Below are positions 34,292 to 47,305 of a stretch of 64,000 nt of DNA, piece by piece. The stretch comes from Eutrigla gurnardus. Taxonomy: Eukaryota; Chordata; Actinopteri; Perciformes; Triglidae. The notes under the pieces were generated by a model. The model did not search any database and was not told the DNA's origin. It saw only the letters and a program-made list of their open reading frames with translations. Made by a program: the position numbers and the translations under genes. Location of the stretch: assembly GCA_963514095.1 (NCBI GenBank), contig OY741283.1, positions 3,862,042-3,926,041 of the forward strand. The letters are read 5' to 3'. The number at the start of each line of letters is the position of its first letter. Position 1 is the first letter of the stretch.

Positions 34292-37200
34292 CTCTGGACC
34301 TCTACGTGGTCCAGAGCAGGGCAAACATATGCTGAGCAGCTCGCCTCATCGTGCAGCCTCTGCTGCTCCGGCAGGTTTACGGTCACACGATATACGGCTG
34401 ATATTTCCAACAGCAGCAGAGGCATGCGCTGAAGATTTTAGCTCCAGCAGAACCAATATTCATCCAAGCCTCTGGTGCAAGCCTAGACTACCGATGAGAG
34501 CCCCTCTGGGAGCCAGGGCATATCTGAGCCCTGACTTTTATGTCCTCCCATGTAATCTAAGGTTGAATAGATCTGCTCGGGACAATTAATTGAATAAATC
34601 AAAGGCAAACATCTCTTTATATATTTATAAGCACCCAATAACACTATCACTCTTGTTGACATTGCATTTATTGGTTGTGTATATCCTTAGTAAAGAATGT
34701 CTCAAAATCACATTAAAACGAGCGGGAAAAAAACCAACTGTGTGCTTTTGCAATTTGGAGTCGCTCCCTGGTTGCACATTACAATAGCAGACTCAAAGTT
34801 AGTGCTCCGAGATGTTTACTGCAACGGGCGCAACAGGAGGGAGCTCTGTGAAATGGAAAGAGATAACACCGAGATGTGTTTGACAGTTTGCTGGAGTTCG
34901 ACAAATCAAAGTGAACACATCGTGCCGGAGTGGAATAAGTCTTATGCGGACAAATAGACGCTGCTCTGTGAACTGGGGACACATCGATGCCAGAATCATG
35001 TAGCGGCCAGAAATGTGGACTGTAAATCATAAATCTACTTCAATACAACCACAACCTATACTGGTGCATGCATGGTCGTAGACACACACGTCTCCAGCAG
35101 GGAAAAACTGGTTCCTGCAATACATATTGCAATATGAAAGCCAATCCTCTTTCCTTCGAACTCATCGGGCAAAATTCTTATTGGTTAAATGTTTAATTCT
35201 TAACATCTCAGCCTTCTGCAAACTCTGCTCCGTATCAGGAAAAGTTAAATGTCAGCAACAGCATTATGTTGTATATTTATCAGAAAATGATGAAGATCAA
35301 AAGCATGTTAGCACTGTAGTGGTAATATTAAATCCTCATATGGATACTTTGTATCAGCAAGTAGTCCTATGCGAGTACTGGCTTCGGTGCATCCTGAGCC
35401 TCACTAGATGCATCATCAGAGTTGTGCTTTTCAGCTTCATAGTTTGTTTTTTTAACATTTCATTTCATTTTTATCACTTCGATGCCCTCCATAATATCTC
35501 ACCACACCGTACGTTTGTGGGAACAAGAGCATGTTTTATTCTTTGCGTCTATAATAAAAAGCAATCATCGATCCTCTATTATAGATATGGTTGGTGGTCT
35601 CATGGCAGTTATGGTATGAATTTATGCAGCTCAGGTGTGAAGACGAAACTTTCACAATAGCAGAACCACTTCATTTAGTAGATATTGCTCAATGAACATC
35701 TGCCGTTACACAGAAAGATGTATTTTTCTTAAATTCTGCCAACTGTAATTAAGTTTATCTCAAAAGGTAGCAAAGAGTCCTAATTACTTCATTTTGCTTC
35801 CCAATTTCTTTGAGGATGAAAGGGACCATAGAGAGGAGTCCATCAGAACATCTTGGTGAATAATTTAGTGTAAGGGGCAAAAGGTCAATGAATTTTAAAG
35901 CAATGATGGATGCATTTGAAAATAGGTTGATACCAAAACAAATCTAGTCTCAGATCACCTTTAAATCAGAGGATTGTAGCAGATTTTGTTGCGTTAAAGA
36001 CTGACTTACTGGATTTTTTTTCAGAAACCAGAGTTGCAGAAAACAAGTCCTGCTGGTTTAATGAACAGCGCCACAGAATCCTCTGTGCAGCCGGGTCGCA
36101 GGTGGGCACTCCAGGCGACTGTTAACTCAGTCAGTCTGACGAACATCGATCAAAGGTGCACAGGTTCAGAGGAGAGCAGCACCGATCACATACAACACGC
36201 CGTCTCTTAGGACGGATATCCATCACAAGTTCAACCAAGTGAGGGGAGGAAAGAAAGAGCTAAAAAAGAAACCAACATCGCCATTAACAAACACATTCAT
36301 AGCATTTTAAGCCAAAGAACTGTTGGTAGTAGAATTATATATTCCTTAAATGCAAATTCTTGTGTGGATTATTCTCAAAGATGGCTGCTCAGCGCTGTGG
36401 ACAAAGAAGACGAAGAAATCTGCAGACTTAAAAACATGTTTGAATGAAGTCACTGGCAGAGAGCTTAATTATCTTAAGATCAAGACAATTTCTGTCATTT
36501 ACCATCATTATCATCCAATTAGCATTTCATATCCGTCTTTGTAAAAGAAGTGGATTGAACACGCTCTTCTCCCCGAAACGGTGAAAAGTAAGATATCCCA
36601 CTGATTAAACAGGTTATTGCTCAACCTTTAAGCACAATTAAAGGAAATCATTACGATTAATGAAATCGCAGAGTGCTGGTCTTCTTCTTCAAAGGTTCCC
36701 CTCATTAGAACGGCCTCACAAGGTCAAGTGTACGTGATTGGGCTCTATTCGTCCTCTCTCTCATTACACTTCATATCCGCGGGGAGCGTTCTGTCAGATT
36801 TCTCCCCCCGACTCTCTGAATGTACGCGATGGTGTAAGCGGGCCGTACATGTGGCAGGAGCGCTGCTTTTATTAACGTAAATCCTGCTCTAATCCTTTAA
36901 GGAATCCTGCTGAACATTTCTTATTGATATCTTAACTCGCTGCTGATCACTCATCCATGTGCTTCCTTGATTTAACATATTATACAACAAAGAGAGAAGG
37001 GGGGGGGGATGCTCCGTCTCCAGCCTGCACTCATCATGCAGAGCGATCCTGTCTGGAGTCTCACCATCACTCTACTGTGGAGCTACTTATCTCCACTCTC
37101 CGTGATGCAGGCCCTTAAGGAGAGCACTGAGAGCCGTGCTCGCTCTTAAAAAGAAATTGAAGGTGCGGTTGCTCCGAAATGAAGCACACAATTCTGAACA

Positions 37201-37369
37201 TATGATGTTAAAAAGAAATAATAAAAAAATCAAGGGGGGAAATGAGGTCTGGGTCAGGAAGTGAATTATGTTTCCATACGGGCGGCGCTGCTGGCAAGAC
37301 TTTCAAACAGGAAGATCAATACCATTTCCAAATCCTTTTTCTTAACAAACAACCTTTTTTTTTTTTTGT

Positions 37370-37600
37370 CCAACAGCCTATTTAGGTTTAGATTTGTGAT
37401 AAATATAATTGCATGGATCTTCCTTGATGGGGGTTGCCTGATCCAAAGCCCGAGCGCGCTAATTAGGAATGTAGGAATAATCCAATGCCAATATTTGGTT
37501 GCCCTGAGCACAAGCTCCCGGATAAGCATTCGTGAAGGTCATCCCCTTCAATCAGCTCTGCCGGTTATCATGTCAGACCAGGAATCGTGACTCGCAAGGC
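37370..37600. other. Candidate conserved non-coding element
   Basis: Dense potential factor sites occur in unique sequence: GCGCTAATTAGG (homeodomain), GGAATG (TEAD-like), TAATCC (Otx-like) and CCAATGCCAATATTTGG. Open frames on both strands (109 and 87 codons) have no domain, and low stop density on both strands is not evidence of coding. Confidence 0.25.
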
Positions 37601-37779
37601 TTTCAGTTCAGAGGAGCGTCTCAACCTGTGACTTTTATGCCTTTTAATTTGGAAAGAATAAACAGAACACGAGGGGAACTATGCAAAGTAATTTAAGGAG
37701 AATATATTAGTACAAACAAAACAAGGCTCCAAGCAAAGAAACAAGCAAATGAGGAAAGAAATAAAAGTCCTTTAAAACA

Positions 37780-37890
37780 CAAGGTTGTTGGTTCAATCCC
37801 CAGCTCCTCCTGTCAAATGTCCTTGAGTGAGACACTTTGTTCTTTACAACCCACACTGCTCCTAAAAACGCTGTCGAGGATGACCATTAC
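37780..37890 (+). repeat. tRNA-derived SINE-like fragment (5' truncated)
   Basis: The segment contains GGTTCAATCCC (37790-37800), one base from an RNA polymerase III B box, followed by the CCTTGAGTGAGACACTTTG phrase common in teleost SINE-like repeats. No A box is visible upstream, so the copy is truncated and probably silent. Confidence 0.5.
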
Positions 37891-39009
37891 CAAATCCCTT
37901 TATAAGACATTTTTCAGCAGCATGTGTTTTTTTAACAATAATTAATACATTTTAACAACCCTTATTTTTATTAAACATGCAAGAATGTACTGTTTAGTTT
38001 AGCCGGCACAGACTCTTTAACCAGTTCAAATGACAAGTGTTGGCAACAGCAGGTCTGAGTCACTGAGTAGCTTGATTTAAAAAAAAAAACTTGGCTGTTG
38101 TCGGGTTTATGTGCTCTCTGTGCAGTCAGAGATTATTTGAGGTAGCCTATAAGAAGCATTGCTCAGTAACAAATCTCTGTACATCTGAGACCGAGTACTT
38201 CTCAGTTCCAGCAGTGATGCATCTTAAACTTTGATCACAGCAGAACTAAAGCTCGTATGCACCTCCTAGCTTTTGGATCAATACGCTCAAGAAAAATACG
38301 GTGTAAAGCCACATCTGCTATTTTAACATGTCAGATACATATTTAATCAACAGGTAAAAGCAGATTCCCAATAGTGAAGATGAAAGTATTTCATGGATAT
38401 TATAGGATATATAAAGGATATTATACTGTTATCCGTTACTAGAAATATGCAAAATATCAAAAACACAAGCAATTTTTTCAATTTGCTTCTTAAATGTGAA
38501 AAGTAATGACTATTATATACATCCTCCGAACCACCAATGCCTCAATCATAAAAAGCTACTTTTAGGATATTATATAGCAAGCTTCAGTCTGACCAAGAAA
38601 AACGGTGTTTTAAGTGGATGATTATTGAATAAACAGGCAAAGCATTTGCGGGAGCCTTTGGTGTGTGATTCAAATCCTTCTTGAAGCGTAGGTAGGACTG
38701 CTGAATGTGTTTCTTCTCCCCTACTGGGCCTTCACACTGCCGACGGCAAGAAGATGACAAGACAGGATGAACCCCAGTGTGGATGGCTTTACATTCAAAA
38801 GAAATACGAATATATTAAAATATTTAGCAATCAAACTAAAGATGAAAGTAAACACAAAATTCCTACAAAAGTATGGAGTGAAATTAGTCTAAAAAAAGGT
38901 CACAAATGTGTATTACATATATGAATATGATGAATGAAAATCAAGATTCGCGTTTTTACATTTAACAGCTAGACCACAAAACAACTCCCTTGTGTGTATT
39001 GGGCTTTCA

Positions 39010-39232
39010 ATTTCAGATATCCAAAAATTGCATTTTTGATATCTAGAATGAACATTCTGGATATCTGCGATGTAATTCTTACTCGGAATAATAATAACAA
39101 TTCCAGTTGGTGATATGAAATTGCATTTTTACTCCTCATAATGCCAAATGTGGATACCCGTAATGACATACCACTAGCCTCAATGTATTATCCATATGTG
39201 GATAATGTATTTTTTAGATATCTGAAATCTGA
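39010..39232. repeat. Foldback-like repeat built on AGATATC motifs
   Basis: The segment starts with TTTCAATTTCAGATATCC and ends with TAGATATCTGAAATCTGAAA, so its ends are imperfect inverted copies. Further GATATCT motifs lie between. It may be an old miniature element or a foldback repeat; no target duplication was identified. Confidence 0.4.
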
Positions 39233-40011
39233 AAATTATGACTTTTAGACTCTCTCCCTTAAACTGTTTTTATTTCCGAAGCACCGGCTGTTTATTTAAA
39301 AACAAACAATATTTTATCCTGGTTGTCGTACCGCGTCAAAATTCAATAGAGATGACAAACGAGCTCTTCCCCGTTCAATATTATTTAAGACAGACGCTAC
39401 ACTGGGATGAACGAGGGTCCAAGCACCTCCTGAGTGACAGCTTCCTGTCCACATGATTGAGCTGCTGAGTCGGCGGTTAAATTAACGACACAATAAAGAG
39501 ATATATGAGTGAGTGGAGGGCGAGCAAACACACAACTCAACATCCTGGTGTTTGTTTAATATGCTGAAACAAAGCTGTTTTTATCCTGTTATTGTATCAT
39601 GATGGTTAAATGATGACGTGTTATGTAACTATGAGATTTTAGAGACGTTTATTGTTCCCAGAGAATTCATCCTAATAACTTCGGTAAGCCCTTGACTTTT
39701 CTTTCAGCATCACTGGGATATTGACATTTGATTTGTTTTGAATTTAATGTTTCAGCAGCAGATGAGTGGCTCGCCATAAAAATCATAACAAACATGTTCC
39801 CAAGAGGATGAACTGTAACACCTTCGGGATATAGTTTATTTATTTTTTTAGTTTCATCACCAAATACCTGCAAAACTAATTAGATTCTCATCTCATCAGC
39901 CTCAACTACGTGTTTATTGTCAGTGAGGATATGTTAGCATGCTAACATGGTAAACTTACATGGTGAACATTATAAACAAACAACGCTACTTCACAGAGCC
40001 ACCATTATGTC

Positions 40012-40080
40012 TGTAATAATAATAATACATTTTATTTTATAGCACTTTTCAAAACTCAAAGACGCTTTACAGAGAGAGAA
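40012..40080 (-). repeat. LINE/SINE tail fragment with AAT repeat
   Basis: The stretch has TAATAATAATAATACATTTT, then ATAGCACTTTTCAAAACTCA, then AAGACGCTTTAC. Inverted, this is the familiar fish repeat tail ending in TATTATTATTA. It lies about 90 bp outside the TTAA element and is independent of it. Confidence 0.45.
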
Positions 40081-40168
40081 AGAACTAGACACTTAGTCTC
40101 GGTTTTCTTTAGCTTCTCTCACTCACAAGTTGGCACAAACCGCCTGTTTTCTAGCATTATAAAAGCTA

Positions 40169-40690
40169 TTAAAAGGTCCCTTATTATGAAAATCAGGTTT
40201 TCTTTGGTCTCTCCACCTATAAACTGGTCCTCCCTGAGCCTGTCAACTCCCAGCATGAGAAAAACAAGCGACTCCTGCATGGTCTCTGCAGCCCCCCCAC
40301 TGGCACAACGGTGCTCCTACAGGCTGTTCAGATTCAGCTCCCGTTGTTACGTAACGAAGGGAGTTATTTACATCGGCCGAACTCCTCTGATGATAGGAGA
40401 TAGCCAAGAGGGGGCGTTCATCATTGAGGAGAAGTCCGGTGTGTCGGCTAGCGTAAGCGGCATCGTCTCCGTCTCTCTTCAAGTAGGCGTTGACAGACGG
40501 AGCTCATTAGCATTTAAAGGTGCAGACACAGAAACAGCCTATTCTCAGCAGAGCTCATTTAAGCAACTTTTAGACAGCTGAAATTCAGGACCATGGATGG
40601 CTTTGGGGCAATGCATATCGAAAACAGTGTTGTTGGACCTCTGACAGCTGTGTGGAATTGATGAAAATCAGTGTAATATGGGACCTTTAA
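40169..40690. mobile_element. TTAA-flanked miniature inverted-repeat element
   Basis: This is a 522-bp segment with inverted ends TTAAAAGGTCCCTTATTA and, from the right, TTAAAGGTCCCATATTAC. TTAA occurs at both outer edges (40169-40172 and 40687-40690). TTAA at both edges suggests a piggyBac-type target site, although a TTA target (Harbinger-type) would also fit. The internal frames on both strands encode nothing recognisable. Confidence 0.68.
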
Positions 40691-43600
40691 TAACTGTACA
40701 TAATTGACATATTTGTTGGCATATCGCAAATGCTGTGTGATAATGATGATTAGCAACACTGACCTTCATTTTAATGCTACATTCCTGAAGTGTTGGTATG
40801 CAAGGCAACGCTAATGCATTAAGTGGTACGGCGTTTATTATTACTTTGATGTGCCATTTCACTCCAGATCAGAAAAACGCTTTTATCTACTCTCAAGTGT
40901 TTTATCCCAGGCAGCTGTGTAAAATGCAACACCCGCTCTTATCTCATCAGTATTGCAGCCCAGAAACTATTCCCTTGTCGAACAGTACTCAGGACACAAA
41001 TACCTGCCTTTAGCCCCGGGTGCTTCATGTCATGAACGATGGAAGTCGGTTGGGAAAAAGAAATAAATAAAAAAATCCCTGACAGGTACACACCAATTCA
41101 CCAGAGAGAAACCTGAGCACAAACAAAAGAGACTAAAACGTTTGCGTTTTTTTTTTTTTTTTTCCAAAAAGAAACGGAAAACATTTTCCCACATCACACA
41201 ATGGGAAAACATTTAGATTGGACGAGTGTTTACATCTCCGTGGTTTCCTCGTGTCGATCTCATCATCACACACAACAATAGAGGGAAGGAACCCGGCTTT
41301 TATATCAAAAACATGTTGCGGTGGCAGAGTGATGAAAGAAGCAATTATCGTTGTCATGCTGCTCGTTGAGCTTTATTGTCGCCTCTCAGCACGCACGCCC
41401 CAATATTGATATCACTATCCACCTTTATCCCAATTACGCTCAGAATAATAGCCTGCCGACGTGTGGGAGCACGGTACTAAACATAGTCTTCAGGACCTTC
41501 ATTGTCTTCCGGGACCTAGAATTTACAACCAATATGTGTTTTACCTTTCAAGGTGAGAGAAGTGCACAGTCATTTACAAACAGGAGGCTTCTTTTTTTTT
41601 CTTTTTTTATATGCACCACTGGTGATTTGCTGTAACAAGAGGCTATTTTTTAATTTCCGTCATGCACACATTTTCCCATATGGGTGAAATGGGGAAGTGA
41701 CACAGATTCCTGCTTTTAATAAGGACCACTAAGGTACCTTTAACCACCCATGCACATAGATCTCGAGCTGCTCTGAGGCCAGCAGACAAATTACACCACC
41801 TAAATCACCCTGCAAGCACTGCTACAAAGTTGTATTCAGACTGCAACCATGCAAAGGGTTTAACTGGTGAAACTGTCTGTATGTTTCTATACTGCTTCTC
41901 TTTATGGCTGCTGATTGCCGGGGTTATAATTTCTCTATGATTTTAACACGTATTCCTTTATTTCCCTTGACAGATACCTGCAATTGGCACAAAGGATTTG
42001 AATCATGCTTTGAAGACTCGTATCAAAGTGCTAATGGCCCGATGTTACAACTGACGAATGCTGTTAATTTGCCATCCAAGCCTTTATGACTTCACATTCT
42101 ATACAAATGTCCAGAGAGAAGCAGAAAAGCATGAAAGTGGCCTCCTCCGTCGCAGCATTTGGCTAATAAAACACTTTAAAGAGGGTGTGAAATGAAATAA
42201 AATACATCCTGTTGCTGAGTAGTGTGAGAGGCATCGTATACACCAGTGAATTTACACACATGACACTCAACATCAGGGAGCACTCAATTAACTTTACAAG
42301 GTATTGCCTGCAGTTACGATCACGTTAACATGCCTCCAATTGTATTTAATACTAATGTAACAGTGATTCATTATCCAGACGACACAGTTAACGTTTCGAT
42401 TTCACTGTCTCAAAGTATCCATATCCGGCTTTACGGCATCACGACTCAGTACGGATAGTCTCATTGCAGCCAAACTGTTGCCCTTTTTTCATATTTCATT
42501 TAAAGCAATTTAACGTCGCTTGGTTTTATCGGGCAAATGCAGAGAACATTGTGATTGAAGTGGAAATTTCAAACAGAACCTGACGAAAACAAAACAAAAC
42601 ACAGACAGCTTTTTCCATACAGGCTGACCTGAGGAACATCCTCTACTCTACTAATTGGTTAAGATTTGTGTTGCCTTAAAATGTGTGAGAATGACATTTC
42701 ATCTCATGTTCTTTTTCAGACATGGATGGCGTGACATCGCTGCCTTCGTCTACCTGTTTATCATTCAGACATACAATATATATTATAATATTCCAGTGGG
42801 CATGCATTAAATGGCAGAATTAACATAAAATGTGTTGTTGATGCGTTTCTTTGTCTATAAGCGATGAGGATTGCTTCATGTATTTATTACAGTGATGGTG
42901 CACGTTTAAATGCATTGTTAACCTCGTGCTTCAGTCTTCACGTTAATCTGATGGCATTCAATTTGTGGTCTACGATCTAGTTATGACTTGTATGTAAAAG
43001 TGACTTGAACTCTCAGTGATTAAAGTAAAAGTGTGCATGTCTGGGAGGGGCTTGTACTTTGAAGAAGCCTGGTTTGTATCACATCCAGTTGTTACAATCA
43101 TTGTACGCAAGATAATCCTTTACTAGCCCCACGGTGGGGAAAGTTACATAATGTAAATAATAGGAGAATAATTGGAGAAATTTCCAAATAAATATTGGTT
43201 TTGAAAGAAAACAAGCCTCCAGTTTGTGCAACAGGTCCTTGCATTAAGACGTCGTGCTGCTGCTCCTTAGACGTTCTGCCATCACGCCGGTTCTAACAGG
43301 GCTGAAACTCAATAGTCCTGAGGTGAACACTGTGGGCCACAATCACACTTTCAGTTCAATCCCTCAGAGCACCACTTGTTGTGTTGGGCTTTAGATGGGG
43401 AGCTGTCTGATAAGCAGTTTGCAGAACTAATAAGAGCAGAACAGCTTTGTTAACAGTTGCTTTGGGAGGAGCAACATTCGGCTCTTATTTCATCAGACCG
43501 TCGGATTGCGGGGATTCATTAACTCCGCAGTCTTGGCATGTGTCTCGGAAGAGTGCTTCCATTTTGATGTGGGAATTTCTAGATACAGATTTGCTGTAGC

Positions 43601-45021
43601 CTAATTGGTTTTGGCAAGATTACATATCAGAGATTTTTTAACTGACATCAAGAAACTGAATTCTGAAAGGCTAGAAACGCTGAAATTGCACTCTCCGCGT
43701 CAACAGTGCCGTGCACGGGTTATGAACCTTCTATTTACGGTGTGCATTAAACTAATGTATGAGCAGTAACTTACAACATTGCCCAGCTATGACTTTACAA
43801 GCATTTCTAAGCACTACATCAAAGCTGAATGCTTTAATCTACCAACAAGTCCTCCAAATTAAATGACAAAATACATCCTTTGTCCAAGTCCTCTAGCAAA
43901 GGGTCACTTTTTAAAAAAAAACTACAATAACACCCTCGCATCTGTCCATAATGTCCTCTCTTTGTTATTTTATCCTCTTCATAACTAGCATAGGAATTAT
44001 TGATTTATGGCCAAAAATCTGCAGAGATTCACTCAAAGCGCTCTGTGAGATGTCACATTCACGAGGAAAGTTATAGTTATAAGACGTGAGATCACAGTGA
44101 CCCCTAAAAAATAGAGTTTGTCCTGTAAATGCTGGGACACACTGAGTGTCGAACATAGTGTCCTGTGATAAAATCAAACTGATTCGCTGTAATAAAAGGC
44201 ACCTGACATCCTTCTTTGCTCCAAACATAATTGAGGGCTCCGATTGTTAAACATATTGATGTTTGGGGGGGGCTTACCGACAAAGAATAGGCCATGCTAC
44301 ACTTGTATCGACAGGAATTGAAAGGTGTCCTATTGCGCGTTTATGATATTCAGCATGATTCAACCTATAAACGTGAGCCATTCCTCCAGCCAACGATTGC
44401 TGGAGCAACCGTTTTTAACTGGAAACTTAAATGGCTGACTGGATCCCTTAAGCAGCAGGGCCATTAGTCCATTACCCATCAGCCTACTGTTGCTGACTCT
44501 GATGTTAAGTTTGGGGATTATTAGTTTTAATATACCGTGGGATAATTCCGAACACACGCTGCAGTAAATACACTGTGCCAAAACTCCAACGAGCAACCAG
44601 AGTTGGTACGAAGGTGGCAGAATTAAATGCTGAGCCTCCTGGAGGCTTGTGGGGCCCCGTGTCTGTGCAGCAGGTCTGAATGGAGGTGCCAACTTTACAA
44701 CCCTAATGAAACACTTAGCCTCCTCAGGCCTTTGCCCTACTTTTGCAGCACTTAAGACAGCCATATCAGGTCCCGCGTACTATTTTTACCTGCCGTCGTA
44801 GCAGCTCAATCATCCAGAGTAACATTAATGAAATGCATGGCAAGGCTGAAACGTTCGGCTCCAACTGTCCAGGGCAGTGGCCCACTATGCCAGAGTGACA
44901 TCAGGGACAGCTGCAGGTTCTGATGGCCACTTCCAGTTCGGACCCTCAATTTGTTACGTCCAACATTTCCTTTATCGCTCTCAAGTGGCAAAGCCAATTT
45001 CTCAATAATCTAAGCTGTGCA
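40691..45021. other. Intergenic sequence, no supported gene
   Basis: It has a long T tract at about 41150-41163 and otherwise unique AT-rich sequence. The 134-codon minus frame at 44360-44764 has no recognisable domain. Confidence 0.5.
43105..43165 (-). repeat. Possible LINE 3'-tail fragment
   Basis: The plus strand has CCTTTACTAGCCCCACGGTG followed by GGGAAAG, resembling the inverted tail of a common fish LINE (TTTCCCC...GGG...TAAAGG). It is too short to assign. Confidence 0.3.
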
Positions 45022-45029
45022 GCAAATAT

Positions 45030-45487
45030 TAGAGATGTTCCGATACCATTTTTCCCACTTGATACCGATTACGGCACTCGTGTGGGATCGGATACCAGGG
45101 TGTAAAAAAAGGAAAGAAAAAGATCATACTACGCCTGCATGACTGTGATATGATTTTGATTGTGGTAAGGCCTGGCTCAGGTTAAAATCTTTGTAAAACA
45201 TGAATGAATACAGCAAATGGAAGCCATTTATTTTTTTATAGAACAGTATAAACAGTAGTGCAACAGCAACTTAACTAAATAGATATAGGAATGTTTTTTA
45301 AGAGCGGCGAAGAAGAACTGTGTCAAAGCTAACGGAGCTAACCAGTAAATAAATTCCTATTTCTAATAATAAATTACGTGGTATCGGATCAGTGCCTGGA
45401 CTCCAGTACTCTCCGATACCGATGCCAGCATTTTTCAGCGGTATCGGAGGCATTTCTGATACTGGTATCGGAATCGGAACAACTCTA
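45030..45487. mobile_element. hAT-type miniature inverted-repeat element, family 2
   Basis: This is a 458-bp non-coding element with ends TAGAGATGTTCCGATACC and, inverted, TAGAGTTGTTCCGATTCC. It is flanked by GCAAATAT (45022-45029) and GTAAATAT (45488-45495), 7 of 8 matching. GGTATCGGA-like motifs repeat near both ends. The terminal bases and 8-bp duplication again indicate hAT, but the sequence differs from family 1. Confidence 0.78.
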
Positions 45488-47109
45488 GTAAATATAAATC
45501 AGAATACTTCCTTGAATAATCTGGTTGTCCAATAGTGTGTCCTCTTAATCAAATTACATGCAACGTTTTTTAGTTATCCTAATAATTTCTGTATTTTTCG
45601 AGGAAAAAGACATCATCGAAACGTCTATCTTGTCCTCGAACCAACCTTTGAGACAGTCGTCGTCTTGAACGCTTGAACCCACGGCTGCGGGAAATGGTAA
45701 GATTTAAAAACCTGACAAAAGTCTACAGAGATGGAGGGTAAAGAGGTCATGTAGTTCCATGTAACCAGAAAAGTTTGGCTACCCAGTGGAAAGGCATATC
45801 TGACAGTACATGTCTGTGCCTTGGCCAGTGAGCAGACAGGACTGAGTGGCCCTCCCTCGGGGCTGCCACACTCTGCTGTCTGCGTCTACTGAGAGGATGA
45901 GGCACGGCGGTGAAGCCTCTCTGCACGGCACCCCTGGGACCCGGGCTTGTGAACGTTCTGTCAAAAGCGGTGAGCGCCCACTTCGGGTACAGTTCGCTCC
46001 GTTATATCTAGCAGAGGCTTTTAATGAGTCCATTCGTTTCACTTTTAACTGGCAGAAAATTAATTACATTCTGCCTTCTGTGTTCATTAATCTTCTACCT
46101 GCCATTTTAAAAAGAAAACAGGACGTGGATTCTCTGGACCTGAATGTGTATATCACTGTGGGCTTCTGCAGCGTTGGACACATCAAAAGAATATTATATG
46201 AATAGTTGAATGAATAGTATATGAATTACATTTTAATACCATAGTGCTCAAATGACAGAAGACAAGTATGTCCTACAAATCATTATTAAGTACATTAACT
46301 TATTCACATTCACATATATGGCATTTTGTAGCTTCCCACCTATAAATTACAATAATTCCTAATATATTTAATCAATTAACATGACTAGGACCAAGATGGG
46401 CAGCAGAGGATTTCATGGATGGCTGGATTAAAATATTACAAAAACAAGTACATTTTTGCTAAAATGGACCCTTCCATTATGAGACGATGAGGTGCTTAGC
46501 TAATGTGGCTAACAGCAGTGTTTGCTAGCTACAGGCCTCCACAAAAAGCACTGGACAACCTCCTGGATGCACAATCCATTAGCTCCAGTGTCATTTGTGT
46601 GAATTAAAAAAAGGTGAAATATGCATTTGGAGCATTAATATAGTGGAAAAGTCGCTGTCCCTCTGTGTGCGTTGTTATCCGAGCTTCTCCTTGCTCTGTT
46701 GATATAGCCAGGCTGTTTGTGCTTTTAGTGCACGTTTGTGCACGTGAGGCTGCTGATGAAGTGACATCACGGAAGCAAAGCACCCACCCTAACCCACCCG
46801 TCAATAGCACCTTTAAGATCGTACGTGTTTGTTTGAGGGAACTGAATTCAGGGTTTAAGACTTTGGTTGCAGTTAGCCTGTTAACTCGTCAAAACTCACA
46901 CCGAGCGAACTCAAATCCATAGTACTTTATATTACAGAGCAAAGACATTCAAATCTAAAGCGCGATAGCTTTATAAGAATAGATCTGAAACATAACACCA
47001 ATCAGTCCCTAAAGCCCCATCCCGCCTTCACCTAGGGCCCAATTAGAGGAGGAGCAGTGACAAGTCAAGCATTACTGGCCTCCGCCGGCGGATGAGACTC
47101 TGGACTCTT

Positions 47110-47305
47110 GTTTGTTTCTCTCTTATTTCAATTGTAGAAGCCACATTAGAATTCTCCTTCGACATGTTATTAATAAGTGCCAAAGCAACATAAGCCGCAT
47201 GGCCAATATATGTTCAATTAGGATTACCCAGAGACACAATTCACCGGGCCCGTGGAGTTCACGTCTTCATGAAGCTTGTCAAACTGCACAAACTTCCATG
47301 AGCCT
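47110..47305. other. Candidate conserved non-coding element
   Basis: This is unique AT-rich sequence with TTATTAATAAG, TTCAATTAGGATTACCC (overlapping homeodomain and Otx-like sites) and ACAATTCACC, without repeats. Confidence 0.22.

Larger units (their letters stand above)
34300..40011. other. Intergenic sequence, no supported gene
   Basis: It includes a 177-codon plus-strand frame (35127-35660) that is AT-rich and unrecognised, a G-rich tract near 37000, the SINE-like fragment at 37780 and the foldback repeat at 39010. No exon is supported. Confidence 0.5.

Noticed and set aside
35127..35660. 177-codon plus-strand frame
   Set aside because: AT-rich translation dominated by Phe, Leu and Ser, no recognisable motif, no promoter or splice signals that fit.
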